A stretch of 64,000 nucleotides of DNA from Nymphaea colorata (lineage: Eukaryota; Streptophyta; Magnoliopsida; Nymphaeales; Nymphaeaceae), in the NCBI RefSeq assembly GCF_008831285.2, contig NC_045149.1, forward strand, positions 3,897,500-3,961,499, written 5' to 3'. Both the position numbers and the translations under genes were made by a program. The notes under the pieces are model-generated. The model ran no database searches and had not been told where the DNA came from. It was given only the letters and a program-made list of their open reading frames with translations. Below, piece after piece: positions 39,312-51,989 of this stretch. Each line of letters begins with the position of its first letter. Position 1 is the stretch's first letter.

Positions 39312-42300
39312 TGTTAGGACTCGTCCCGATTAGGCCAGAATTTCCTAACCAAGACGCTCCTACTGCCAAGACCGACTTGAGTACTACCTAAAAACCAAAA
39401 TTCCTAAGTAAAACTTAATACAAATAATCTACCCGGCCGGACAAACCCCGGCGCAAAAATCCCTAGGACAGAGTTACACAGGGTTAAGTTTCCCAACCTA
39501 ACTACGGAATAACCTACTACAAGCAACTACAGGGGTTACAGGCTAGTACAAACGCGAGCGATACAAAGATTACTCTCAACTCACTCACAAACACACCAAA
39601 CCAAGCAAACCACTCTAACGGACAAACCACACCCAACGAAAGCAAATGGTTAGGTCTGCTCCTTGCGACCGTGTCTCGGGCAATAAGGCCCTCGAGGTGC
39701 CACAGTGAGGAGCTTGGCCGAAGCCTGGGCTAAAACAGCAAATTAAACAAACTAGATGGAATCCTAATGCAAAAACGGAATTAACACCCTCCCCGAATCT
39801 ACAAAGGCTGGAGAGCGTTACTGGCCAAGGCGCTGCCTTGGCTGTGTCGAGAGACCACGGGGTAGAATACCTAGGCCCCGGGTATTGCAGCTCACAGACC
39901 GGCGTGAAGCGCGTGGCCTGGACAGCCTCCTGCTGTCGGACGGGCGTGGACAGAATGCTGGCAGAGACAGCCGCCTGCTGTCGGCGTTGACTGGCAGTAC
40001 GCTGCCGAAAACAGTCGCCTGCTGTTGTGGGCGAGCCTGCGGACGAGTAGCCGAGACGGGCTTGCTGTCGGGGCGGACAGACAGGCAGAGTGCCGACGAA
40101 ATTGCGCGACCACCTGTCGCCTAAGGCGCGGGCTGGATGCCGCGGTGCTGACGGAATGAGGAGGCGACCGCCTGTCGCCTGAGTTGCGCCTGCGGGATGC
40201 GGCGCGGCCGAGGGGGGCGAAAGCCTTGCTGCAGTGCCTACCTACCTGGCGCTGGAAGTGGCTCGGCCACGATTGTCGACAAAGAGTGCCGACGATGGCG
40301 CGGGTGGCCGAGGAGCTGGCCGACGACGGCTAGCGAGCGGCTAGCGTCTCCGGCTGTTCCTAGTCCCTAGCTAAGGTCGGGTTAGCTTGGACGGGCGGGG
40401 CTCTACAGGTAGGCTAGTTCAGTGAAGTGAGGTTAAGGGCTCGGGTAGGTTAGAGGGAACAGGGCTTAGGTGCGGAAGAGGGTTAACCTAGCTACTAGGT
40501 GGGTTAAGCCGAAAGGTAGGAGAAGGAGCAAGGGGGGTTAAGGCAAGGTTCGGCCGTTGGGACTTAGCGATCTGGTTGGAGATGGAGAGAGGTCACAAGT
40601 GAGCTCGGCTGGGTCTGGTCAACGGGACACTCGAGGTAAGCTCGAGTCAACTGGGTCAACCTAAGGTGGCTCGGGTTTGACCGAGTTCCTAATAGGCTAG
40701 GTCAGGTCGAGTTCAGTCAAATTGGGTCAAGACCTAGAAGAGGTTGACTAGGTTAGGTCCGGTCAAGGTCTAGCTGGGTTAGGACCAAGTGGGTTAGGTC
40801 GAGTAGGTGAGGACCTGGATACTTGCCACTTGGCAAGATGAACGGGTCAGCTAATGTGCGCTAAGGGAATGCCTATCAACAAGGGAAAGGTGAAGTGCTT
40901 TCCTAAAGAGAGGGGGAGTGAACCTGGACACGAACGGGGCAAAGGGGAAAGATAGCTACACGATGTAGCTTAGTGGGCTTCGAAGAGGGGGAGATGGCGA
41001 CACGTGGACAGATCAAGGGTGGAGACTAGCTGCGGTTGGGCGAGGTGGGGAGGTGGCCAAGAGAGGAACGAGTCCTAAGGTGCTTTTCCTAAAGTTTAGG
41101 AAGAGGGGCGCGAGTTGGGGAAGTGGTGCGCCAAGAGGGGAAAAGCCAAGGGTGAGGTGGCAAGACGCGAGGACTTAGTGAAAAGGTACTTGACGAGGTG
41201 GAGGAGGGAGCTGGGTCGTGGTCCTCTAGATGTTGACACGTGGCTAGATGGGTGGCCAAGGATTAATGCGACTAAGTAAAATACTTAGGCAAAAAAGCTA
41301 GAGGGACGAGTTGGCGAGGTGGATCCTATGAACTAGGGGGCACTTTCCTAAACTTACTCAATCGTGGGGACACTTAGAAAATAACTGGCTTCAGCTTTGG
41401 GATGATGGCTCGGATGACAGACACGTGGCAGAAGCAAGGGACAGGATTGGACTCACCTGGTTCAGCCGAGGTCGCGTAGGTTCGCACCTGATGAAACCGA
41501 TGGCGCGGTTTGAGTGACGCCGACGATCTAGACCACGATGACCTCCTCGTCCTCACTAGAACTTTCACCAGGATAGGGGCAATGACGTCCCTCACGCTTC
41601 AGGTCACTAGTCTGCCGGAGATTGCAAGCCCGATCGGAGTAGCAGCAGAATTCCGGCAAGGAGCCGAGACTTCTATTCCACCGTCGGATGAGACTTGGAA
41701 TCGGCCAATGTAATGCTTAAAGAATAGCGATTCCAGCTATAATGCAAACGAAGATTTTCCACGGCTAGATTTCACAGGCCAGCAGATTCGGCTCTGCTGC
41801 ACCCAGGAACAGAATTGGAGAAACAGGCCGAGAGATCGAACTCCGATTCGTTGCCGTTCTCCAACTCACACAACACGAACTTTGGCGAGGTTAAGCCGCC
41901 GATGACCAGACTTCTCCAAAGCAAATAGAATACCGTCTAGAGAGTCTTCACCGAAGATTCTCTAACTCTACTCTCGGGTAGGCCGAGAGACGAGCCTGGA
42001 CTTGGGAGTGCTCTCCCCTAGATCGAAACTCTAATAACTTGGAGAAATCGTTGAAATCAGTCTACTAACCTTTCCGTCTATATTGAATCCAGAAATGGAT
42101 TCAATCTACCCTGCTGCTGCGTCGGCCTCTCAACCTCACCGTGACCGTGAAGAAGGTGCAGAAACGCTGCTGTTAGCGGTTTGGATGGGGATGATGTCGT
42201 GGACAAGGGAGGGACCTTCGCCGGTGAGGAAGAAGATCCGCCGCAAGCCTTCCAACTCGAGCGCTGGCTGGTTCACCGCCGGTACTCCGAGTTCTTCAAT

Positions 42301-43133
42301 GGAGGAAGAAACGCCACGGTAGAAGGGGGCGCGAGGGGATGAGAGGGCACAAGCTTGCACTCACGAGCAAGGGCTGTGCTTTGATTTCAGTTTCAGAGTT
42401 CCTCGAGAATGAGGAGGGAGAGCCAAACCTCGCACGGAGGAGAGAGAGCGCCTTGCGCAAAATGCCTTAATTTCCTTAATCTTTGATACCAAATACATTG
42501 ATCCAAATAAATTTATACTAATCCTATTTGACCGAGTCTACAATCCAGATCTCACTCTCTACCCAAGACCCAAATCCAAAACGCCAAGCACAACCCGCTA
42601 GGCTAGGTTCCTACCTCGAATCCTAATATTAACAAGCCTAAGACTAACTTTATTTACTCGTTATTCATAAAGCAAAACGGGCCTAGTGCCCACGCGCAAA
42701 GGAAAGGTTCGAGCCCCTGGATCTTTTGAACCCAGGGTGGGGACCTTGTGAGGGGACCCGCCCTCACTTCGGTTTGTTTGACTCAAGAGCTCAGTCAGGT
42801 TTGACCGAGCCGTTTACCTAAGACTTGGATCTTAGGACGTCTCAAGGGTCGCGTGAAGTGGACTCGTTTGGTTGGGACGCTTCTAGCTTGACGAGCCCTA
42901 AAATGGAGTCTAAGTCACCCTGAGACTGAACCTGCTTGAGCACCGTTGACGACCTAGTTGCTCCTCCCTCTCCTCCCGCTGCAACTATCTCTGGTGCTTC
43001 TTGACTCTTCCTGGGACTGGCCTTAATACATTGAAGAGAACGAGCTCCAATATCAGAAGCCTTGCGCTTCCTTCTGCTGGATTTGGCGGGCTCGGTCTCA
43101 ACTGGGTCTGGACCGCTGGGTAGGTCCGTAACA
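39312..43133 (-). mobile_element. Element B: 5' LTR
   Basis: This 3822-bp copy differs from the 3' LTR by about two dozen substitutions and one extra G near 40913. It carries the promoter that should drive the element: TATA at 42511-42517, hairpins at 42715-42767, and the U3 tail frame ending at 42842. GC-rich open frames duplicated in both LTRs (for example 39885-40124) are by-products of the repeat. Confidence 0.95.
42511..42517 (-). promoter_or_regulatory. Element B 5' LTR TATA box
   Basis: ATTTATA on the plus strand reads TATAAAT on the minus strand. It lies about 620 nt inside the LTR and about 3.2 kb before its end, so the primary transcript carries a very long U5. Confidence 0.65.
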
Positions 43134-43138
43134 AAGAC
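43134..43138. repeat. Element B target-site duplication, right copy
   Basis: AAGAC directly after the LTR end CCGTAACA, matching 30057-30061. The C LTR then resumes with TCTCACAGCTC. Confidence 0.95.
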
Positions 43139-46002
43139 TCTCACAGCTCACTCAGACAAACCATACAAACCACGACTAACGAGCAAACCTCGCCCAACAG
43201 AAAGCAAATGGGACGGTCGGCTCCTTGTGACCGTGTCTCGGGCAATAGGCCCTCGAGGTGCCACAGAGGGGAGCAAGGCCGAAGCCTGGGCTAAAGCAGT
43301 AAAGAATTAAACTACGATGCAACCTAGAACAAAAGCAAATAGCACCCTCCCACGACTACAAGGGGGATGAGAAGACTTACCGGCCAAGGAGCTACCTTGG
43401 CTACGTGGATAGGCCACGGGGTGAAAACCGATTCCCGGGCAATTTAGCTCACGGGCCGGCGTGAAGCGCGCGGCCTGAGACAGTCGCCTACTGTACAGGA
43501 TGACTGGTGAGACGCACGGGCTAGAGCGGACTGCTGCTACCGATGCAAGTCAGAGGAGAGCGCACGACCGGCTGTCGCCTGCTGCTAGTCACCGAGCGGA
43601 TGGGCGACCGTTTGTCGCCTGCGTGCTGCGGGCACGGCCCAGGGGGGCGAGAGCCGATACGGCAATGCCTACCTGCCTGGCTACGGGATTGGCTCGGCCA
43701 AGGCTGTCGACGGATGAGGGCCGTCGGCTGGGAGCTGGCCGAGGTGTTGGCCGGGAACGCTTAACGCAAGGCTAGCGCCGGCTGTGCCTGGTCCCTAACT
43801 AAGGTCGACTGGCTTGGTGCGACAGGGCTCTAAGGGACGGCTGGTCAAGGTAAGATGGGTTAAGTGCAGGGGTAAGCCGAGGAGGAATGTAGCTTAGGTA
43901 GGGGAGATAGGTGACCTAACTACGAGTGAGGCTAAGAGGAATGGCTTCAGACGAATGAGCCTAAGCTCGGGTCGAGGTCAAGGGTGACCAAGAGGGAGAT
44001 GGGTTCGACTAGAAGGTGGCTGCTACTGGACCAAGCTGATGGGTCCGGGTGAGATGGTCAAGAGGGACACTCGAGGTAGACTCGAGTCAACTAGGCTAGG
44101 TCGAAAAGGGTTAAGGGGTGAAATAGATTACCTAATTGAGCTAGGTGAGGTTAAGTCAATCGGGTTTGGGTCAAGTCAAAGCAAGAGGGTTTGACCTAAG
44201 GGAAGAGGTGGCGCGCGAGGTAACCTAGTTGGGTTCGGTTGGTCTTGGCTGGTCAAGCCAAGGGTGGTGCGCCAGATCTGTGCCAAGTGGCAAGATCAAC
44301 GGCTGCAAGAGAGCGCGAGGGGAGACCCTAGCGACAAGGAAAAGAGAAGATGCCTTTTCCTAAAACTAAGGAAAGGTGGACTCGAGCTGGCTGCGAGAGA
44401 GGAGGACGAGGGGCTAGGTGGCGCTTGTGGTTCTCTCAAGTTGGGAGATTGTGACACGTGGGGTTGATAAGGGGCTGAGGATATATGCGATATGAGGTGT
44501 CCTAAAAGGTGGAGAAGGATGGGGGACGTGTGCTAGAAAGAGGGGATCAACTCCTAAAGGCGTGGAGAGAAGAGGGGGAAGTGGACTCGGTAGTGGCTCG
44601 TGGTTGCTAGGTGGATGCGAGGGACGTGGGACACTTGGCAGACGTGTGACTGAGCTGGATGGCAGGAGCTCGAGCTGGCTATGATGTGGCTAAGTGGACA
44701 CACCAGATGGGGACACGTGGCTGGATGGACGCCTAGGATTTCTAGTGACTAGAGGTGAGACTCAATCAAAAAGCAAATGAGAAAGTTAAGGAGAAAGCTA
44801 AGGGGGTGTTCCTACAATTTGGGCCACGAAGTCTCGAGCTGATCTCGAGTAGGACAGGTGGTGCTGACGTGGAGGGGTGACTGGACTAGCTGGCTGGATG
44901 GCTGACACCTGGACACTTGGACGGACGAGATGAAGAACGAGGAGACTTACCCGGACTTGGCTGGCGACCACGCTGGAATGCTCCAAGCTCGCCGGCAACC
45001 GGAATTCGTTCCTCCACTCGAAAGTCCGATCTACGCTTAATAAAATTTAATGAAAACAAGAAGGCAGAAGGGCATAACAGTCCTCGACCTCAAGGGCAAT
45101 GGCGGACGCCGGAGTTAGCAGCGGCGACCGGAATTGGCCTCTTTTCCGGCGAGGTATCGATCTTGCAATCTAGCCGTCGGATTCCGCTCAAGTTACACTA
45201 TTTTTTAGCTTTTCCTTGGGCGATCCTTTTAAGCCAGTTCTTTCTTTCTTTTCACGGCCAGATCCACGACTTTTGCTTATTTTTATAATTCTGGACCGAT
45301 ATTTCTAGTGGAAGAAGCCGAGCCTTAATTCAATACTTTTTTTGAGGCTCTTCCACCGAATACTTTCCTCTAGCGATCTTGGATTGGTCTAAGCGATCGC
45401 TCAAGTGATAAGGGTCGAGTAAAAGGGCTTCTCGGACCGGCTGAACCAGAGATCTCAGCTCTGATCTTGGGTATGCCAAGAGCAGAACCGGACGTGGAGA
45501 ATTCGGCCTAAGAAACTCCCTAACTCGATTCCCTTTTCATGCTAAGAGATCGAATGAACTAACCTTACGAACGCGTCCCATTGAAGCCGAGGATCAGACC
45601 TGCGCCTTCAACCTTCCCTTCTCTGAAATCAGACTTTCAACTCCTTCGTGTGCAAGGAGAAGGCTCTGATTACAGGTTTAAAGAAAACCGATAGGGGTAC
45701 TTACGTGGTCAAGGGTGAATCCGCCGCCGGTGAGGAGGAGATCCGCCCGAGCCGTGCCTTTGGGCCTTCGTCGAAGACGCCGGTGCTCTAAAGCTCTTCA
45801 ATGGAGTAGAAATCGCCACGGGCCAAGGGGGCGCGAGAGGGAGAAGACGCCAATTTCACACCTTGGTGAAGAAGACGGGAGAGTATAGAGATGACAGAAT
45901 TCCTCAAAGGAAAATGCAAGCCTCGCGAGGAGGAGAGAGAGTGCTCGACTCCAAATGAATTCTATTTCATAAATCTTGATACAATGTACAAGGATCCAAA
46001 AC

Positions 46003-46010
46003 TATTTATA
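46003..46010 (-). promoter_or_regulatory. Element C LTR TATA box
   Basis: TATTTATA on the plus strand is TATAAATA on the minus strand, at the same relative position as in B. Confidence 0.6.
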
Positions 46011-46211
46011 CTAACCTAATTTGGATCGTCCACAATCCGGACTGTATCCTCTACCCAATGACCCAATTACACTTGCGCCAAGCACAACCCGCTAGGCTAG
46101 GTCTAGACTTCAAATCCCCTTATTAACTTAAGCAAATTCGCTCCTTTTTACTAAAACACTAGAAAGTAAACTCGGGCATAATGCCCAACACTTAAACTAA
46201 ATGTTTCAAGC

Positions 46212-46264
46212 CCTTGAGCCTGGTGAGCTCAAGGTGGGGACCTCGTGAGGGGACCCGCCCTCAC
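46212..46264 (-). other. U3 double hairpin of element C
   Basis: Stem 1 is CCTTGAGC/GCTCAAGG (46212-46219 with 46227-46234, 7-nt loop). Stem 2 is GTGAGGG/CCCTCAC (46245-46251 with 46258-46264, loop GACCCG). Stem 1 differs from B in sequence on both arms yet still pairs. Confidence 0.7.
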
Positions 46265-46338
46265 TTCGGGTTTTGGGTGTAAGGGTTCGGTCTGGCTTGA
46301 CCGAGCCATTGCCTAAGACGTTCTAGTCTCAGGGCGCC

Positions 46339-49300
46339 TCAAGAGCCGTGCGAAGTAGACTCACTTGGGTTAGACCTATCTAACTCAACGACCCCAACAT
46401 TTGATTCAAGGACATCTTGAGTTTCTTTCAATTCAAGCACCGTTGATGACCTAGTTACTCCTCCCGCTCCTCCTGCTGCAACTATCTCTGGCGCTTCCTG
46501 ACTCTCCTTGGGACTGGCCTTGATGCTCTGGAGAGATCGAGCCCATAATTCGGAAGCCTTGCGCTTCCTTCGGTTGGTCTCAGCTGGCTCGGCCTCTGCT
46601 GGGTCTGGACCACTAGGTAGGTCCGTAACAGATTCCCCCTCCCTACCTTGCGCTTGTCCTCGACCGCTAGAAGAGGGGAAGCGATGTACGATCGACCCGA
46701 ATTCCTCCCAAGAAGTACCCCTATCGGGTCCTTCCCATTCCACGAGCACCTCGTGCCTCATTCTCCCCTGTCGCTGAATATATCTGTGCTTTAGAATGCG
46801 ATAAGGGGTAGGCAAGTTGTCCGGTACCTGTTCAATCAGCGTGGGTACATCCCCTTGATGAGGTTTAAGCATAGTAACATGGAATACGGGGTGTACCAAT
46901 GCGGTTCTGGGGAGACCAAGTCTGTAGGCGGCCTTCCCTACCTTCTGCATTACCGGATATGGTCCATAATAACGAGGCAGCAGTTTGGAATATGGCTGAC
47001 CCATCAAGGACTTTTGCTTAAGAGGCAGTCTCTTAAGCCACACATAGTCGCCCACCCTAAATTCCCAGTCCTTCCTGCCTTTGTCATAGACTTGCTTCAT
47101 GCGATTCTGCGCCTTAGCAATATTCTGCTTTAGAGATTCTAAAACCTCTTCTCTTGTGCGCAACTCACAGTCTACGGTGTCATCTTCTGCTGTGCCTCCC
47201 TCATATCTTGGAATTGATGGAGGAGGAAACCCATAGACGCCCTCGTAAGGGGTCATAACAGTCGACGAGTGTAGACTCGTGTTGTATGATCATTCTGCCC
47301 AAGGCAGATACTTGACCCAAGTTGATGGTCGCTCGCCTGCGAAGCAACGTAAGTAGGTCTCTAAGGACCGGTTGACTATCCCGCTTTTCCCATCAGTTTG
47401 AGGGTGATGGGCTGTACTGAAGTTCAACGTCGTTCCCATATTTTTCATATATTCTTGCCAGAATGCGCTTAGAAATATGGAGTCCCTGTCACAGACGACG
47501 GACTGTGGCATTCCATGCAATTTGCCGATATACTCATGGTAGACGTTGGCTACAAGAGGCCCTTGGTACAATCTTGGCAAGGGGGCGAAATGGCTGTACT
47601 TCGTGAGCCGATCCACGACAACTAACACTGCCTCCTTTCCTTCTGAACGGGGCATGGCGTCAATAAAGTCCATCGTGACATCAGTCCACGGCCTGGTTGG
47701 TATTGGCAGAGGGTTCAAATGTCCTGGAGGCCTGATTGCCTCGTACTTTTCCCTCTGGCAAACTACGCATTTCTTGACATAAGCCTGTACTTCCGCCTTG
47801 ATTCCTCGCCACCAGAATTGGGCCTTTATACGGCTCAGGGTCTTGGCAACCCCTTCATGACCCGCGGCTGGGGTGTCATGAAAATGTTGCAGGAGTTCCT
47901 GCTTGAGCCTAGAGTCAGGAGGGACCACTGCCTTGTCCTTCCTATACAAAATATTTCCCTTGACTGAATAAAAGGGAATGGATCCGGGGTTCTGCTGAAC
48001 AGAAGCTTGGATTAGCCTAAGAGACTGATCGTTTTGCTGGTCAAGGGCTAACCGGTCCCAGATGTCCGTTTCCACCACTGACAAAGTCATTAGTTGTTCA
48101 GCCAAGCAGGAAAGAGAGTCAGCCGCTTTGTTTTCAGGACCTTTCTTATATTCTATTTCAAAGTCATACCCCAAGAGCTTGGCTAGCCAACGTTGTTGAG
48201 TGGGGGTAGACACTCGCTGTTTAAGCATGTATTAGAGACTATTTTGATCGGTCCTGACTGTAAACTTGCGTCCAATCAAGTAGGGATGCCATTTCTCCAC
48301 CGCCATGACTATGGCAAATAATTCCTTTTCATATGTCGAGAGAGGCTTGGCCCGGCTAGTTAAGGCCTTCGACATATAGGCAATGGGGTGGTTGTCCTGC
48401 CCAAGCACTGCACCAACACCGACTTCACATGCATCTGTTTCTATTGTAAAGGTCTTTGTAAAATCAGGGAGGGTAAGAACCGGGGTTGTCATTAGAGCTG
48501 CCTTTAGCTTCTCAAAGGCGACTCTTGACTTCTCAGTCCACGAGAATGCTCCTTTTTTCAACATTTGGGTAAGGGGTTGTGCTATGATTTCGTACCCCTG
48601 GATGAACCTTCTGTAGTACCCAGTCAATCCAAGAAATCCTCGTAGACTTTTGAGGTCCTTCGGCAGTGGCCATTTCTCCATGGCTTGCAATTTTTCGGGG
48701 TCTGCCCGAACCCCGTCTTGGGGCACAATATGTCCCAGATACCCAATCGAAGATTGTCCAAAACTGCACTTGGACATCTTCACGAAGAGATGATGCTCCT
48801 TAAGAATTCCTAGAGTAATTTCCAGGTGTCTCTGATGTTGCTCTTCGTCCTTACTGTAGATGTGAATGTCATCAAAAAATACGAGGATGAAGTCCCTCAA
48901 ATGTGCCCTGAACACGTCATTCATGCACCGCTGAAAGGTTGCTGGTGCGTTTGACAATCCAAAAGGCATTACAAGAAATTCGTAGTGCCCATCGTGTGTT
49001 CGGAAAGCAGTCTTCATCACGTCTTCGTCAAACATTCTTATTTGGTGATAACCGGCCCTCAGGTCTATTTTTGAAAAGATGGTGGCACCGGCTAACTCAT
49101 CTAACAGTTTGTCGATGACTGGTATGGGGTGCCGATCCTTGACAGTCACCTCGTTCAATGCTCTGTAGTCAATGCAGAATCGCCATGTATTATCTTTTTT
49201 CTTCACTAAGAGAACGGTTGAAGAAAATGGACTGCAACTGGGGCGAATGATTCCACTTTCGAGCATCTCCTTTACAAGGCGTTCTATCTCTGCCTTCTGG

Positions 49301-51448
49301 CTGTGCCCATATCTATAAGGCCTGACATTTACAGGCTCCGCACCATGTGCAAGGACTATCCGATAATCGTATGCCCGTCGTGGAGGTAATCCCTTGGGCT
49401 CATCGAAAATTTTTGGAAATCGGTATAGGACCGATTGAATCTTTGGTGGAATAGGCTCTTCCACCTTTTCTTCAGACTTCGGTACATCCGTAGCTAGAGT
49501 GAGGACCCAACACGCGGGTTGCTCTTGCTGAATGGACCGTAATGTAGTCTTGGGACGTGTGGAGCTAGCAAGTCCCTGAATCGTAATAGATTCTTACTCT
49601 CCTTCTGGGATAAAGGTCATTGTGAAATTCTTAACATCCCAGTGTATGACAGTCCACCTTGAAGGACTTCTTCTTAACGGATACATCAACGCTTTTGCGT
49701 TCGTGTTTGCATTTGATTCGGAGTCCCCCTCCCACGATTATAGTTTGTGGGCTGTTGTCCGTAAGGGCGACTTTGCACCTTTTTGCTGCTTCCTCGGTGA
49801 GGAAATTGTTGGTGGCTCCGTTATCAAGCAATATCAAAACCTTTTGGCCATTGATGTGACCAAAGACACGCATAGCGTTGGCTTTGTATGGATCTTGAAT
49901 AGAATGAAGGGACTCGACTTCCTCGGCTTTATCTTCACTAGTCAAAGCCTCTCCTTTCTTTTCCTTTGGCTCGGCTTTCTTTTTACCTCGCCTTCTAACT
50001 TGGATTTCCTCCTCTGATGAGGAACTAGAACTAGAGCTGGAGGAAAGTTCACTCTCGGAACTTGAACTGCATTCTGAATCATCTACCACCACGATGTTGT
50101 ACAAGGATTTACACTGGTGGTTTTTCTCCCATTTGCCATCACACCAAAAACACAAGCCTTTTCGCTTGTACTCCTCTATCTGTTGGGGCGTGAGATAGCG
50201 TGTGGGATGTTCTCGGCCCTGCCTTGGATTGGGCCTAGGATTGTTCCCTCCTTTGTAGGGCACCATCGCCCTCTCTTTGTTGCGAGAAGTAGAAGAATAC
50301 GAGGGTCTTTTCTTCTGCTTATCAGATTTTCGAGCCTTTTTCTCTCGTCTTTCTCTTTTCTCTTCCTTCCTCTCTTCAATCCTTTCTTCATACAAGCGTG
50401 CCATTGCAAAACACTCTTCAAGCCTATCGAAACGATGTATTTTCATTTCGCGCTTGATATCTCTTCTCAAACCGCCCTTGAAAGCTCCAACCAGAGCCTT
50501 TTCCGGCCATTGCACCATACTCGCCAATCGTTCAAATTGTTCTTGATAAGCGGGCACGGATGTTGTTTGGGCTAAGTTCTTGAGATCCTCGTCGTAGTCA
50601 ATAAATGTGGAATCTCCGAAGTGTAACTGCAAACTCGCCTCGTACTGTTCCCATGTAGGATTGGGCGTTTTATGCTCAAACCATAAGAAGTGGGTGGTAG
50701 CCTTGCCTGTCATGTTTGCTGTGGCAATCTCTATCCACTCATCTCTTGGGACATGATGGCACAAGAAGAAGCGCTCAGCCATGAATAACCATTCTCTGAG
50801 TTGTTCTCCGTTGAATTTGGGAAAATCATACTTCACAGATGGTTTTCGGCGTTCTACACGTCGAAAGGCTTCTCTTTGAGTTCTTCTAGGACGAATAGGT
50901 GACTCGTCCTCACCTTCTGTGTCATCAAATGTAAGGTTCCGATATACTTGACTATACCGGGGTTCACGAGGTGTTCTGAGAAACTCGCTAGTAGGCTCGG
51001 CCTGGTTTCTGGTTGGTGGAGGCCGCATGAGCCTGGCCCCCTAGTGACTTGTCCCAACGTGAGAGAGATTGTTGGGATCCATCTCAGTATCGGTCTGATG
51101 GCCAGGTCCGTCCATCAAACCTTTTCCTTTGTTCGGGCCCTGAGTAGCCCTCTCAACCACTTGGGGTTGTGTTTGGTTAGCGGCTAACTGTCTGAACATA
51201 GCCCTAACCTCTTCCATTTCCTTCTGGCGGTCTAGATTTTGGCGATCTTGATCTCTTTTGCGAAAGTGCTCCGCCTTGTTCATATCACTTCGCATTTGTG
51301 CCACTTCTCGCTCTATGGTCAGAATTCTTTCCATAGCGAAGAGGGGCACTTGCCCTGCCTCTGCTGTGGGGGCCACTTCTTGCTGCCCCGTCATAATTTC
51401 CTCGATAATAGGCTCGTCCAAGTTAAATTGCTTCTTGGACTTCCCCAT
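46339..51448 (-). pseudogene. Element C gag-pol, inactivated chromovirus polyprotein
   Basis: The ATG at 51448 (MGKSKK) starts a frame closely similar to B throughout. Breaks are an in-frame TAG at 51041-51043, a deletion of about 65 bp near 49643 that shifts the frame and removes the protease segment around LILGMPW, a stop near 49594 (GE*ES), TAA at 48232-48234 (Lys in B) and TGA near 47287 (Trp in B). The RT site FFDD is kept near 48875. The integrase catalytic Glu is replaced by Gly (DGKSGIVNR in place of DGQSEIVNR). The C terminus passes the PPT in frame as GREGESVTDLP and ends 96 codons inside the LTR at 46339 with RRKRKAS and SQEAPEIVAAGG. It cannot be autonomous, but it shows the ancestral tail. 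Confidence 0.95.
46631..46647 (-). promoter_or_regulatory. Element C polypurine tract
   Basis: GGTAGGGAGGGGGAATC on the minus strand, directly before the LTR start. It has a run of five G against four in B, which keeps pol in frame with the U3 tail. Confidence 0.85.
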
Positions 51449-51989
51449 TTCGTGGAGTTGCGATCTAAGATGCCAAGGCAACAGTGTGCTAGCTGAAGGA
51501 ATAAACCTAACTAGAAATCCAAACGCTGGCTAAGTGCTGCCACTCTCAAAAGAAAACCGACTCTGCTTCTGCCTATGCTGCCATGCTACCGCTGCCTCTG
51601 CTGCCGCGCGTGAGTCCGTAGGCAAGGGAGACGGGTTGGCCCGTCTACTGCCGCGCTACGCCTTAGCGCCTCGGCAGTCCCGCTTCGCTCTCGGCCGGGC
51701 TCGTAGAGCCTAGATCGCCACACCCGCCTGGTGTCTCGGCGACGTACCTCAAGCTTGGCTACCCTCGGGTGTACAATGCGTACAGCCCTACACTTGCTGA
51801 AAATAAGCAAGCAAAGCCTCGTCTACGCGATAGGAAATGCGAAACCGTGAAGGCTGAAACTCAATTACTGACACTGACTACCCAGAAGACCACTGAATCC
51901 TGCCTTTCTGAACTGCCCGTTGAAGATGATCCTTCGTAGGTCGGGTGCTCAAACTGACAAGAAGACTACAACCTGGCTCTGATACCAAT
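51449..51989 (-). promoter_or_regulatory. Element C leader with primer-binding site
   Basis: This is a 541-bp leader. The PBS at 51975-51989 reads ATTGGTATCAGAGCC on the minus strand, an exact tRNA-Met core. A hairpin lies at 51767-51788 (TGTAC/GTACA inside GGG/CCC). Confidence 0.8.

Larger units (their letters stand above)
30062..43133 (-). mobile_element. Element B: young, nearly intact long-LTR chromovirus
   Basis: This 13,072-bp element has LTRs of 3821 and 3822 bp, a 5429-bp internal domain, TG/CA ends, a tRNA-Met-type PBS, a PPT, an uninterrupted gag-pol and a perfect 5-bp target duplication (AAGAC). I count about two dozen substitutions and one 1-bp indel between the LTRs, near 0.65%. 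At a commonly used grass rate of 1.3e-8 per site per year this is roughly a quarter of a million years. It is inserted in the 3' LTR of C. Confidence 0.95.
43139..46630 (-). mobile_element. Element C: 3' LTR, main part
   Basis: This is the continuation of the LTR begun at 29787-30061, split by B. It ends CCGTAACA at 46630 next to the PPT. TATA (TATAAATA) is at 46003-46010. A double hairpin is at 46212-46264. A donor-like GTAAGT is at 43375-43380 on the minus strand. The first 292 nt on the minus strand (46339-46630) are read as the end of pol. Confidence 0.9.

Noticed and set aside
43500-43775. Open frames duplicated at 43500-43775 and 52625-52900
   Set aside because: These are LTR copies of C. 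The frames sit in untranslated U5 and show no domain.
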